Shown here: one piece after another, positions 44,901 to 53,513 of the stretch
Numbering within the stretch: the first letter of the stretch is position 1
How the letters are laid out: each line of letters opens with the position of its first letter
Assembly: GCF_002197645.1 (NCBI RefSeq)
Contig: NZ_CP021874.1
Location: 2,356,001 to 2,420,000 of the forward strand
Direction: 5' to 3'
Length of the DNA: 64,000 bases
DNA from: Enterococcus wangshanyuanii
GTDB taxonomy: Bacteria > Bacillota > Bacilli > Lactobacillales > Enterococcaceae
The notes under the pieces: model-generated
The model's database searches: none
The model's input: only the letters and a program-made list of their open reading frames with translations
What the model was told of the DNA's origin: nothing
Made by a program: the position numbers and the translations under genes

Positions 44901-45623
44901 TTAGCTATTATACGCGACCACCTCCTTTAAAAGATTCGTATCTTTATTTGAATCAAGTAGATATCCAACCGAACGAACTGTGCGTAAAATCTTTGGATCA
45001 ACACCGCCTTGCTTTAGCTTATTTCTTATATGGAAAGCAACATTTGCTATACGATAGGTTTTTATAGAATTATCCAATTCTTCTTTCCCTCCCCAAACAT
45101 AATCTGAAATTTCTTCATATGTAAATGCCTGATTGACTCTGCTGGCTAACAAAGACACCATTCGATACTCCAAACGTGTAAGGCTCACCTCTGACTTATT
45201 CGGTAATTTCATGCTACAATTTAAGGAGTTCAATTCGAGCTCATTGCTGGCCTTTGATTCACCTATGTTTTTTTCGTCTGTTCTGTGAATCAATTTTAAT
45301 GTGTTCTCAATGATGACAAACATTTCATCATCCGATATATTTCTGCCAAGATTACCTAACACACCTAATTCAAGGTTGATTTTCTTACTGATTTCATTGT
45401 CAGTCTTGGACTTTACCCATATTGGTAAAAGTGATTGTCTTTTGATCGATAAAATCAATTCAAGGACTTGATTTTGATTTTCCTCTGAGCTGTAAATCAA
45501 TACGCCGTGCATCGTATCTAATTGCGCCAATAATTGTTGTTCATCAGAAAAGTGAAAGTCACATATTTTAATAGAAGTTGGTATGAAATAGTCTTTAGTA
45601 TTAAAAATTGCCAAATTATACAT
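44901..45623 (-). CDS. Winged-helix regulator with degenerate receiver, head of the WxL operon
   Basis: The C-terminal half is an OmpR-type winged helix (SLTRLEYRMVSLLASRVNQA, DYVWGGKEELDNSIKTYRIANV, KILRTVRSVGYLLDS). The N-terminal 110 residues resemble a receiver domain, but the phosphoacceptor position reads HGVLIYSSE with no aspartate. It begins the operon, 24 bases before the giant WxL gene, so it probably regulates its own cluster. No sensor kinase is adjacent. Palindromes resembling operators lie just upstream. Confidence 0.8.
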   Translation of the reverse strand: MYNLAIFNTKDYFIPTSIKICDFHFSDEQQLLAQLDTMHGVLIYSSEENQNQVLELILSIKRQSLLPIWVKSKTDNEISKKINLELGVLGNLGRNISDDEMFVIIENTLKLIHRTDEKNIGESKASNELELNSLNCSMKLPNKSEVSLTRLEYRMVSLLASRVNQAFTYEEISDYVWGGKEELDNSIKTYRIANVAFHIRNKLKQGGVDPKILRTVRSVGYLLDSNKDTNLLKEVVAYNS

Positions 45624-45647
45624 AATTTGATTTCTCCTTTCTTTTGT

Positions 45648-45715
45648 TTGTGCACAAAAAATATATTATATTCCTCTTTTTTACACAAACTAGGTTTGTC
45701 TACTTCAAGGACAAA
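45648..45715 (-). promoter_or_regulatory. Promoter with clustered palindromes before the WxL operon
   Basis: On the minus strand a TATAAT -10 lies at 45665-45670. Around it are TTTGTGCACAAA (45648-45659, perfect), CAAACTAGGTTTG (45686-45698) over the expected -35, and TTTGTC with GACAAA (45695-45715). The shared TTTGT/ACAAA half-site suggests a common binding protein, probably the regulator at 44901. Confidence 0.5.
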
Positions 45716-45910
45716 TCTAAATGACATAAAATAGCCCGCCCGCACCAAAAACTCGTCATTTTTTAATTATTATTTAATTTAAATTCATTTTTTTAATATA
45801 ATTATGAGAATTATTTTTATGTTTTTTCTATAAGAGGAGAAGTTTTGGATAAAATTCGCCTTATTTTTTTTGTTATGATTCTAGAATATTATGATTTTGG
45901 AGGATTTAAT

Positions 45911-47338
45911 ATGAATGAAATAGGTTATAAATTAGTATTGGATACATCTACAAAACGAAAGATCACCATTCTAAATTTATTATTGGAGTCAGATGTGCCG
46001 ATTCTGATTTCAGAGTTGGCAGAAATATGTGAAGTCTCTCAAAAAACGTTAAGAAGAGATATTCAAAACTTGAACGAGCTGTTTCCAGACTCATTGATTC
46101 AAGAAAACTCTTCATTGATTCTAAATATCTCAACTGATATGAATCCGATCTTGAGTTATATCGAAGACGAAGTGAAGAACAATATTTTGTTTTCTATTGT
46201 GGAAGATACCTTCTATGGCCGTAGCGAGACGATCGATTATTTATCCGAAAAATTTTTCATTGCAGAATCCACTCTTCGCAAATACTTATCTGTTTTAAAG
46301 GATGTTCTAGAGGATTTTGATTTAACACTGAACCTTTCACCAATCGAAATACTTGGCAATGAAGTCAATATCAGATATTTCTATTTTCATTTCTTTGAGC
46401 AAGTGGCTGAGTATAATCAACGCTCTTATCTAAAAAGTAAACACATGGACTTGTATGCGATCTTAAGAAACCTGCTGCACAATTACGGGTTTATTCTAAA
46501 TGTCGATTATCATCGTTTTGTTCGCTGGATGACTGTTAGTGAACAAAGAATTCGACAGCAAAAATTAGTCTATCTCGACGCAACACTTTTAGATAAATAT
46601 CGTTATAGTGAGACTTTTTTAATGCTAAAAACAGCCGCAAAAAAAGCCTTACTTCCGGATTCTTTTAATTTGATCACTGATTCAGAGATTGCTTTTGCTT
46701 TTTTGATTTCACTGGATACGATCGTTTATGATGAAAAAAGTCATTTTTTACCAACTAGCTTTTTACAAGCAACAGAAGATTTCGAGCACTTAGTCACTAA
46801 ATTTTTCCAACATTCCGGTTTAAGTTATCCCTTAAACGTTGAACTAAAAGCAATCATCAAGGCCTTTCTGGTAAATGAAAAAGCATTACAGGAACTTTCT
46901 CCTTTATTTCAAAAAAATGATTCCAAATTCAAAGCCTTAATGGAAAAAAAATACCCAAAAACAATCGAAACTTGGACGACCATTCTTAAAGATAATCATG
47001 ATTTCTTATATAAAGAAGATTTAGCGATCAGCTTAGCTTCCTTAACTGAAGCGAAAGTCAACCGCAGTAGTAAAATCCTTTTTGCTTTAAGTGGAACTTC
47101 TGCTGAAACGGCTTATTATAAATATTTGGCGCATAAATATGTACCGAAAACAGCGGAATTGGCTTTCGTATTCAACCAGCCGATCGACAATAATTTGATC
47201 GAACGGCTGGATATCGATGTCTGTATTTGTAATTTTCCTTTACCTTCATCGGATATTGGCTGCACCTTCTTTAAATTTTCCAGTGTACCTTTAGATAGGG
47301 AATGGGAAATTTTGGCTAAAAAGCTGACCACTATCTAA
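45911..47338 (+). CDS. Mga-family helix-turn-helix regulator
   Basis: The start is the ATG at 45911 after GGAGG; an upstream frame from 45845 has no binding site. The 475 residues show an N-terminal HTH (ILISELAEICEVSQKTLRRDI), a second Mga HTH (YLSEKFFIAESTLRKYLSVL), PRD-like middle regions, and an EIIB-like C-terminus (VCICNFPLPSSDIGCTFFKF). Mga-type regulators control surface proteins and sugar-responsive virulence genes in streptococci and enterococci. It is divergent from the WxL operon, which is its most likely target. Confidence 0.85.
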   Translation: MNEIGYKLVLDTSTKRKITILNLLLESDVPILISELAEICEVSQKTLRRDIQNLNELFPDSLIQENSSLILNISTDMNPILSYIEDEVKNNILFSIVEDTFYGRSETIDYLSEKFFIAESTLRKYLSVLKDVLEDFDLTLNLSPIEILGNEVNIRYFYFHFFEQVAEYNQRSYLKSKHMDLYAILRNLLHNYGFILNVDYHRFVRWMTVSEQRIRQQKLVYLDATLLDKYRYSETFLMLKTAAKKALLPDSFNLITDSEIAFAFLISLDTIVYDEKSHFLPTSFLQATEDFEHLVTKFFQHSGLSYPLNVELKAIIKAFLVNEKALQELSPLFQKNDSKFKALMEKKYPKTIETWTTILKDNHDFLYKEDLAISLASLTEAKVNRSSKILFALSGTSAETAYYKYLAHKYVPKTAELAFVFNQPIDNNLIERLDIDVCICNFPLPSSDIGCTFFKFSSVPLDREWEILAKKLTTI

Positions 47339-47353
47339 GTTATTTTATACAGC

Positions 47354-47402
47354 TAAAAGGGACTGGGACATAACTCTACGAGTTACGCCTCAGTCCCTTT
47401 TA
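47354..47402. terminator. Terminator after the Mga-like gene
   Basis: AAAAGGGACTGGG pairs with CCTCAGTCCCTTTT, with inner pairing of AACTC and GAGTT (ATAACTCTACGAGTTAC). The hairpin belongs to the same terminator-plus-repeat arrangement as 7688 and 31744. Confidence 0.75.
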
Positions 47403-47404
47403 AA

Positions 47405-47525
47405 ACGAATAAACGGTGGAAGCAGAAGTAACTCCTTCGGAAATAAGCTGAAATTCACAAAAATTTGAAGAACAATTTTCGTGAATTCCCTCTTATTTCT
47501 CGGAGTTGAACACTTCTGTCCCATC
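47405..47525. repeat. Dispersed hairpin repeat, copy C (longest)
   Basis: AATAAACGGTGGAAGCAGAAG opens a nested inverted repeat of about 110 bases: GGAAGCAGAAG/CTTCTGTCCC outside, AACTCC..GGAAATAAG/CTTATTTCTCGGAGTT in the middle, and GAAATTCAC/CGTGAATTC inside. Copies at 7740 and after 31790 share only the outer parts. Confidence 0.6.
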
Positions 47526-47544
47526 CTCTTTCTGATTTTATCTA

Positions 47545-48174
47545 TTAATTGCTATCATTCAAACGATGGATCTCTGCCAGATCCTCCTCACCAAATGGTC
47601 GATCTTTATAATAAAAGGCACGATCTCTACTATTGATTTCCCGCAACACTTTACACGGATTTCCAACAGCAACTGAATTAGCGGGGATATCTTTTGTTAC
47701 AATACTACCTGCACCGATCACACTATTTTCACCGATCGTCACGCCAGGACAAATGGTTGTATTCGCTCCGATCCAACAATTATCTTCAATAGTAACCGGA
47801 TCTGCATACATCAATCTTCGACGATCCGGATGAATCGGATGTCCGACCGTAGCAATCGTTACTCCTGGTCCAAACGCTACTTTATTTCCAATAGTAATTT
47901 TCCCATCATCAATAAATGTACACCCCATATTCAAATAGCACTCTTCACCTAACTGAATATTACGGCCGTAACAAAAATAAAATGGGGCCTCGATCCACGC
48001 ATTGACTTTTGTTCCAAAAATGTCATCCAAAAGTTGAAAACGTTCTTCTAATTTTTCAGGTGACAGCTGGTTAAACTGCCTCATCTTCTTTTTGGCCTGC
48101 ATCCGTTCCTCCGGCAGGTTTTCACAGTTATCTAAAAATAATTTTCCAGCAAGAATTCTTTCTCTCATCCTCAT
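47545..48174 (-). CDS. Sugar O-acetyltransferase (maltose/galactoside type)
   Basis: The 209-residue enzyme has the N-terminal MAC domain (MRERILAGKLFLDNC) and the left-handed beta-helix with CYLNMGCTFIDDGKITIGN, the catalytic histidine in TIATVGHPIHPDRR, and the WIGANTTICPGVTIGENSVIGAGS hexapeptides split over several turns. It transfers acetyl from acetyl-CoA to a sugar hydroxyl, as in maltose O-acetyltransferase. It stands alone; the sugar is unknown. Confidence 0.88.
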   Translation of the reverse strand: MRMRERILAGKLFLDNCENLPEERMQAKKKMRQFNQLSPEKLEERFQLLDDIFGTKVNAWIEAPFYFCYGRNIQLGEECYLNMGCTFIDDGKITIGNKVAFGPGVTIATVGHPIHPDRRRLMYADPVTIEDNCWIGANTTICPGVTIGENSVIGAGSIVTKDIPANSVAVGNPCKVLREINSRDRAFYYKDRPFGEEDLAEIHRLNDSN

Positions 48175-48300
48175 AAAAAACGTCCTTCCTTATGTGCCTA
48201 TTCTTTAGTATGCGCTATCATTTTCATTAAATACGTGTTCCTCTACTAAAAGAAAGGAAGCAAAAGAAACCTTCTGCTCCACTTTCACTATTATTTTCAA

Positions 48301-48672
48301 TTAGATCGTCTGCTTGACCAATGACGGATAAACGACCATCACCTGTCTTAAAAATGGGAACTCGCTGACCATTTGATCAAACTCATCTCCTGAATCAAGA
48401 AACTCAGTTGTACCTTCGATATAAAACCCCGCACCAGCACCGATCGTTCCTTGAACTTCTCTAGAAGCTAATGTTATTTTGATTTGATTATTTATCGCTA
48501 AATCTGCTTGTGTTGAATGCATGCCTGCCATTGGCAGTAAGATTCGATCATCTTCCGTCAATTTCAAATAACTATTCCACGTATTCGTCACATGCGCATC
48601 ATTATTCGCCCATGTCGTCAAAGAAACGGGTCCTTCATGTGCCAAAACTTCTTTAAATTTTTCATTGAACAT
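48301..48672 (-). CDS. Pyridoxamine 5'-phosphate oxidase family protein
   Basis: The 123-residue protein fits the small FMN-binding split-barrel family: it starts MFNEKFKEVLAHEGPVSLTTW, continues through DDRILLPMAGMHSTQADLAINN (the FMN-binding strand-turn, in parts) and GFYIEGTTEFLDSGDEFD. Such proteins bind flavin or heme-like cofactors and often reduce small molecules. AGGAGG precedes the ATG. It is monocistronic. Confidence 0.8.
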   Translation of the reverse strand: MFNEKFKEVLAHEGPVSLTTWANNDAHVTNTWNSYLKLTEDDRILLPMAGMHSTQADLAINNQIKITLASREVQGTIGAGAGFYIEGTTEFLDSGDEFDQMVSEFPFLRQVMVVYPSLVKQTI

Positions 48673-48831
48673 ACCTTTTCCTCCTATTGATAGTATCGAT
48701 TACTAAAAAAGACGTGTTTCTTTAAGAATAGCACAAAATTTTTAATTTAAAAGACGAACAAAAGGTAAAATAATGAATAGCTATTTTAACAAATATATAA
48801 TGAATGATCTTTTCTTTAAGCAAAACAACCG

Positions 48832-49284
48832 CTAATTAGTATGACGCAAAAAATAGCCTTTAATATCTTCCAGCATAAAATCCTTAATTAAGGTAACTTC
48901 CTGTATTCGAGCGCCTTTTTGCAAAACCTCTTCACAAGAAATAAATGACCAGTTTTCTTCATTGCCACGATATTTAGGATTATTTGCATAGACAACTCCT
49001 GTGATCCCTGACCATATAATTGCTGAGCTACAAAGCGGACAAGGCTCAAAAGTAGAATACAGCCAGTAACCTTGAGGGAGTTTATCTACGTTTAACTTAG
49101 CACAAGCAGATCGAATCGCATTGATCTCGGCATGTGCAGTCGGATCAAGGGTTACAGTTACGGTTGTCTCGCCCTGTGCTATGATATTCATTTTTTCATC
49201 GATAATTGCTGCGGTAATCGAATGATTTGTCCATTGATTGTGGATCAACTGTGACATTATTTTTTCATTGGGATGTTCAGACAC
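48832..49284 (-). CDS. Nucleoside/guanine deaminase-like protein (CDA fold)
   Basis: The 150-residue protein has the zinc motifs of cytidine-deaminase-fold enzymes: HAEINAI and PCPLCSSAI, with the C-terminal EVLQKGARIQEV region seen in guanine deaminase and tRNA adenosine deaminase relatives. Length and lack of the TadA C-terminal helix favour a nucleobase or nucleoside deaminase. The start is a GTG at 49284 with TAGGAG 12 bases upstream. The small gene at 49310 lies 25 bases upstream on the same strand. Confidence 0.8.
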   Translation of the reverse strand: MSEHPNEKIMSQLIHNQWTNHSITAAIIDEKMNIIAQGETTVTVTLDPTAHAEINAIRSACAKLNVDKLPQGYWLYSTFEPCPLCSSAIIWSGITGVVYANNPKYRGNEENWSFISCEEVLQKGARIQEVTLIKDFMLEDIKGYFLRHTN

Positions 49285-49309
49285 GTTTTCATCACACTCC
49301 TATACTTAT

Positions 49310-49537
49310 TTACTGCTTATCTTTACGAATTTCTTCTGCAGCGTTCTCATGGTATGCCGTTCCCATCAAATAATAATACATATCCGTATTCTTTTCAGAC
49401 TGCGGCATCTCCTCTAAGCAATATTTAGCATAGTTCTGAATGTCTTCGGTACTAACCTCTAATTTAGCTAATAATAACTCATTTAAAAATTTAACACTAA
49501 GAAGCTCCATTTCCAGCTCTCGGATTCTTTCGTCCAT
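49310..49537 (-). CDS. Small hypothetical protein
   Basis: I recognise no family in this 75-residue acidic helical protein (DERIRELEMELLSVKFLNEL, then YYLMGTAYHENAAEEIRKD). A good AGAGGGA binding site lies before the ATG, which supports it as a real gene, probably cotranscribed with the deaminase downstream. Confidence 0.6.
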   Translation of the reverse strand: MDERIRELEMELLSVKFLNELLLAKLEVSTEDIQNYAKYCLEEMPQSEKNTDMYYYLMGTAYHENAAEEIRKDKQ

Positions 49538-49733
49538 ATCTTTCCCTCTTTTCTATGCGCTCATCTCTTCATATAGTAGTGTACCTGTTTACATTATAAA
49601 AGGATACTGACCCTCTTCATAAATTTTTTGGAATACTATAAAACAGATACGGAAAAATTCACTTATTTCATCAATATTATTCTATAATTTTAGCTTTGAC
49701 TTATGCTATTCTTGATCTACAAAGGAGAATGCT

Positions 49734-50549
49734 ATGCTAGAAAACAGACAAATCGTTTATAACTCACAACTTGAAATCGAAGCGCTAGTCTTTGACGGTA
49801 TCCAGCAAAAATTTCCCAATCATTTCCATGATTACTATGTGATTGGTTATATCGAAAAAGGCAGCAGAAAATTATCTTGTAAAAATAAAGAGTATATTCT
49901 TAAAGAAGGAGACTTTATTTTCTTTAATCCATATGATAACCATGAATGTGAATCCATAGATGGTAAGCCGCTGATCTATCGAAACCTACATATCCGTCCT
50001 GAGATCATGGAAAAACATGTGCACGCACGACTATCATTAACTAAAAATCCGCTCTTCACCGTAACTGTTCCTGAAACAACGCAAGAAAATCAACTGTTTT
50101 TACAATTACACGAACGGCTGATGAATGAACGGTCAAATGATGCTTTTGAAATCGAAGAATTATTTACCTTGCTGTTGAATGATTTACTATCAAGTTATTC
50201 AAGCCTTGAAGAATCGAAACATCAGACTATTCCACACAAACTCAATGAAACAAAAGAATTCATTGAACAAAACTACGCACAAAAGCTTTCGCTTGCTGAA
50301 TTGAGTGTATTAGCAGAAACGAATCAATATACATTTATTCGGCTATTTACTAAATATTTTGGTTTAACACCTTTCCAATATTTGATCACCACACGGATCA
50401 ATCAAGCAAAAGAATGTCTAAAAGATGACATTTCTATCACTGAAATCGCTATAGAAACTGGTTTTAGTGATCAAAGTCATTTTACCCGAGTATTCAAAGC
50501 TCAAATCGGTATTACGCCAAAAATGTATCAAAATATTTTTAATGCTTAA
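49734..50549 (+). CDS. AraC-family regulator with cupin domain
   Basis: The 271-residue protein has an N-terminal cupin (FPNHFHDYYVIGYIEKG, then LKEGDFIFFNPYDNHECE) and a C-terminal AraC double HTH (LSLAELSVLAETNQYTFIRLF and ITEIAIETGFSDQSHFTRVF, in parts). AAGGAG precedes the ATG. The DUF2000 gene follows 16 bases after the stop, so it probably forms an operon with it. Confidence 0.88.
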   Translation: MLENRQIVYNSQLEIEALVFDGIQQKFPNHFHDYYVIGYIEKGSRKLSCKNKEYILKEGDFIFFNPYDNHECESIDGKPLIYRNLHIRPEIMEKHVHARLSLTKNPLFTVTVPETTQENQLFLQLHERLMNERSNDAFEIEELFTLLLNDLLSSYSSLEESKHQTIPHKLNETKEFIEQNYAQKLSLAELSVLAETNQYTFIRLFTKYFGLTPFQYLITTRINQAKECLKDDISITEIAIETGFSDQSHFTRVFKAQIGITPKMYQNIFNA

Positions 50550-50565
50550 AGAGAGGATGTACGCT

Positions 50566-50985
50566 ATGACACAAGAACAAAAGTGTGTGATGCTGATCGA
50601 TGAAGCATTGCCGCTAGGCTTGATTGCTAATACGACTGCTATATTAGGAGCTACTTTAGGAAAAGAGTTTCCCGATGGGATCGGCGCGGATATTTATGAT
50701 AACAATGAGCAAAAACATCTGGGGATCGTGAATTATCCGATTCCTATTTTAAAATCCTCTAAAGAGGCATTGAGCGATCTTAGAGCTATCTTAAACGATG
50801 AACGCTACTCAAGTTTGACCGTGATCGGATTTTCTGATGTTGCTCAAACCTGCGGCTCTTATGAAATTTATACTGAGAATATGAGGAAAACGATTCCTGA
50901 GCAGATACATTATTACGGCTTATGCCTTCGAGGGAGCAAAAAATTAATCAATAAACTGACAGGCAGTTTGCCTTTATTACGTTAA
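50566..50985 (+). CDS. DUF2000 family protein
   Basis: The start is the ATG at 50566 after AGAGAGG; an ATG at 50557 is in frame three codons earlier. The 139 residues match DUF2000: KCVMLIDEALPLGLIANTTA, GIGADIYDNNEQKHLGIV, and a C-terminal YYGLCLRGSKKLINKLTGS. The family adopts a peptidyl-tRNA hydrolase II-like fold but has no established role. An AraC regulator upstream is its usual genomic companion. Confidence 0.85.
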   Translation: MTQEQKCVMLIDEALPLGLIANTTAILGATLGKEFPDGIGADIYDNNEQKHLGIVNYPIPILKSSKEALSDLRAILNDERYSSLTVIGFSDVAQTCGSYEIYTENMRKTIPEQIHYYGLCLRGSKKLINKLTGSLPLLR

Positions 50986-51063
50986 GAATCACCCAATGGT
51001 TTTTGACTACAAGCTAATTGATTTAGTTCTACTGTTACATTTTTTACTGCTAAAAACAAAAAG

Positions 51064-51104
51064 AAGGCTAGCTCCCGATCTTAGTGATTTAGGGAGCTAG
51101 CCTT
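51064..51104. terminator. Bidirectional terminator
   Basis: AAGGCTAGCTCCC pairs perfectly with GGGAGCTAGCCTT, flanked by A- and T-rich tails, between the convergent DUF2000 and hydrolase genes. Confidence 0.85.
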
Positions 51105-51125
51105 CCTTATTATTTTAAGAAACTA

Positions 51126-52076
51126 TTATTTTGCATTCCGTTTATTGATCCAGTCTGTCGATACATCCATCGCAGCTCGAGTCGCATTGCTTTGATCCAT
51201 TGAATTGACCATGACAAAGTCATGAATCATTCCTTGGAATCTAATTTGTGTGACATCAACACCTGCATCACGTAAGTGACGGGCGTATTCTTCTCCTTCA
51301 TCTCTCAATACATCTGCCTCACCATTTAAAATCATTGCAGCAGGTAGTCCTTCAAGGTCTTCTTTCGTTGCTTGTAATGGAGAAATCGTTTTGATCGTAG
51401 CATCTTGTCCTTCTGGAAGATAATTGTCCCAGAACCATTTCATTCCATCTTTTGCCAAGAAATAATTTTCAGCAAATTGATTGTATGAGCCTGAATCAAA
51501 CGAATGATTTGTCACTGGATAATACAATAATTGTTGGCTGATTTTAGGACCTTTCCGGTCTTTTGCCAGCATAGTCAAAACTGTCGCCATATTACCGCCG
51601 ACACTATCGCCTGCAATCGTCAATCGACTCGTATCATATTCATCTTTAGCGTCGTCTACTAGTTTCAATAATGTTGCATAACATTGCTCGATCGCTACTG
51701 GATATTTTGCTTCTGGAGAACGATCATATTCTGGAACGAACACAATAGAATTCGTCCGAACAGCTAATTCCCGAACTAATTTATCATGTGTATGAGCGCT
51801 GCCTAATACCCAACCCGCACCATGGACATAAAGAATCACTGGAAGTTTTTCTTTTGCCTCTTTTGGTTTTACAGTACGTACATTGATCGTCCCATGATCG
51901 CCTAGATTCCATTGCTGATCATCGATGTCAGCTTCAAGTTTTTCCACCGGCGAGCTTTGGACCTCTTCAAGTAAATCACGTGCGTCATTAACTGGGAGCT
52001 GATAGATAAATGGTTCTTTTGCATTCGCTTCACTAAATTCAAGTGCTGATTGTTCTAAAGAAATTCTGTTTACCAT
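51126..52076 (-). CDS. Alpha/beta hydrolase, hormone-sensitive-lipase family
   Basis: The 316-residue esterase has the HSL oxyanion motif as HGAGW (YVHGAGWVLGSAHTHD), the nucleophile in GDSVGGN, and a catalytic Asp/His pair likely in GEADVLRDEGE and GMIHDFVM. It hydrolyses carboxyl esters of short acyl groups or esterified drugs; the substrate is unknown. It is cytoplasmic and monocistronic. Confidence 0.88.
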   Translation of the reverse strand: MVNRISLEQSALEFSEANAKEPFIYQLPVNDARDLLEEVQSSPVEKLEADIDDQQWNLGDHGTINVRTVKPKEAKEKLPVILYVHGAGWVLGSAHTHDKLVRELAVRTNSIVFVPEYDRSPEAKYPVAIEQCYATLLKLVDDAKDEYDTSRLTIAGDSVGGNMATVLTMLAKDRKGPKISQQLLYYPVTNHSFDSGSYNQFAENYFLAKDGMKWFWDNYLPEGQDATIKTISPLQATKEDLEGLPAAMILNGEADVLRDEGEEYARHLRDAGVDVTQIRFQGMIHDFVMVNSMDQSNATRAAMDVSTDWINKRNAK

Positions 52077-52150
52077 ATGGCTACCTTCTTTCCACTGTTA
52101 TACCTTCATCTTAAGCCCATATCATAACTAGTTCAAATAGTACGCTTTAT

Positions 52151-52194
52151 AAAAAATGCAGACAGAACTAAATAGAATTCTGTCTGCATTTTTT
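52151..52194 (-). terminator. Terminator of the M20 gene
   Basis: AAAAAATGCAGACAGAA pairs with TTCTGTCTGCATTTTTT around a short loop; it lies directly after the stop of the minus-strand peptidase gene. Confidence 0.85.
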
Positions 52195-52197
52195 AAA

Positions 52198-53346
52198 CTA
52201 TTTCGCTAAATAAACCATAGCCATTTCCTTGTATATATCGATCATTTCCAAATAATTATCGACATCCACATATTCATCGACTTGATGAGGCGTTTCATTG
52301 CCCGGACCAAAAATAATCACAGGAAAATCTTGTTTGCCCTTGGTAAATTCTGCCGCATCTGTCGTTCCAGATACACCGACCATCGGAATATCTACATTTA
52401 CTTGTTTCTTAGCTACTTGTTGAGCAATTTTAGCGATATCAGAATTTTTTTCACTTTTCACCGAAATTTTATTTGCTTCAATCGTTAGCGTTAACTGATA
52501 ATTTTCTTTTTGATTCAACTCATCGATCAACTCATTCATTTTTTGGATAACTAAATCATTATCGTACCCTGGAATCGTTCTGATATTTCCTTCTAAACTT
52601 GCTTCACTTGGAATACTATTGATTTGTTCTCCACCGGAAATCATCGTCACATTGTAAATAAACTCACCTAAGACTTCATCCGTATGGACTTCACTACGGA
52701 ATAATTTATTGGCTCTTGTGTAGAAATCATTCAAATGATCGATCGCATTCACACCTAATTGCGGCATAGAGCTGTGCGCATTTTTCCCTAGAGAAGAAAC
52801 CTTAAAGTTGATCGATCCTTTATGTGCATAAACAATCCCTTCATATCCTGATGGTTCGCCGATGACCATTGATGTTACATCATCCACATAGCCCTCTTTT
52901 GTCAGCTGTTCAGCTCCCAGTTCACCAACTTCTTCCCCAACTGTGGCCAATAACCGTAAACGCCCATCAAAATCAGCTTCTTCTTCTTTCAACTCGATCA
53001 TAGCAATTGCCATAGCTGCCAAACCGCTCTTCATATCACAAGTGCCGCGGCCAAACATTTTCCCTTCACGAATCTCTGGTTTAAACGGATCTGACGTCCA
53101 ATCTGCAGCATTTCCAGCTGAAACAACGTCCATATGTCCGGAAAAAGCCAAGACCTTCTCACTTTTTTGATTGCCGATTTCAACAATCAAATTATCGCGA
53201 TCCTTAGCATATTCTAAAAAGGAAGAATCGATCCCATGCTTTTTAAATAGCTTGCTTAAATACTCTGCGACTTCCTTTTCATTACCATTGACTGATTTGA
53301 TTGCAACAAGGTCTTCCAAAATTTGAATTTTTTCTTGTTTTTCCAT
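52198..53346 (-). CDS. ArgE/DapE-family M20 deacylase/peptidase
   Basis: The 382-residue enzyme has the M20 metal sites: FSGHMDVVSAG, GRGTCDMKSGLAAMA, TVGEEVGELGAEQ and the C-terminal NETPHQVDEYV. It cleaves an amide bond of an acylated amino acid or dipeptide using two zinc or cobalt ions. The closest functional names are succinyl-diaminopimelate desuccinylase and acetylornithine deacetylase, but no biosynthesis neighbours are present to choose between them. It starts about 170 bases downstream of the purR gene on the same strand. Confidence 0.88.
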   Translation of the reverse strand: MEKQEKIQILEDLVAIKSVNGNEKEVAEYLSKLFKKHGIDSSFLEYAKDRDNLIVEIGNQKSEKVLAFSGHMDVVSAGNAADWTSDPFKPEIREGKMFGRGTCDMKSGLAAMAIAMIELKEEEADFDGRLRLLATVGEEVGELGAEQLTKEGYVDDVTSMVIGEPSGYEGIVYAHKGSINFKVSSLGKNAHSSMPQLGVNAIDHLNDFYTRANKLFRSEVHTDEVLGEFIYNVTMISGGEQINSIPSEASLEGNIRTIPGYDNDLVIQKMNELIDELNQKENYQLTLTIEANKISVKSEKNSDIAKIAQQVAKKQVNVDIPMVGVSGTTDAAEFTKGKQDFPVIIFGPGNETPHQVDEYVDVDNYLEMIDIYKEMAMVYLAK

Positions 53347-53462
53347 TGTGTATGCCCTCTTTCGTTAGATACATCCAAGATTCTTCGTTGTGTGTGGAAA
53401 AAGGTTGGATATTCCGATTTACATCTCAACTATACACCTATTTGAAGGTTTTGTTAAATCAA

Positions 53463-53499
53463 AAAAAGGCTTTACTAAGTACCCTTTGTACTTAAGTAA
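53463..53499 (-). terminator. Terminator of purR
   Basis: TTACTAAGTAC (53472-53482) pairs with GTACTTAAGTAA (53488-53499), and on the minus strand a T-run follows. Confidence 0.75.
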
Positions 53500-53513
53500 A
53501 ACCAAGTTTCAGC

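Noticed and set aside
44901..45623. Half of a two-component system
   Set aside because: There is no kinase gene nearby and the receiver-like domain lacks the aspartate, so it was annotated as a stand-alone winged-helix regulator.
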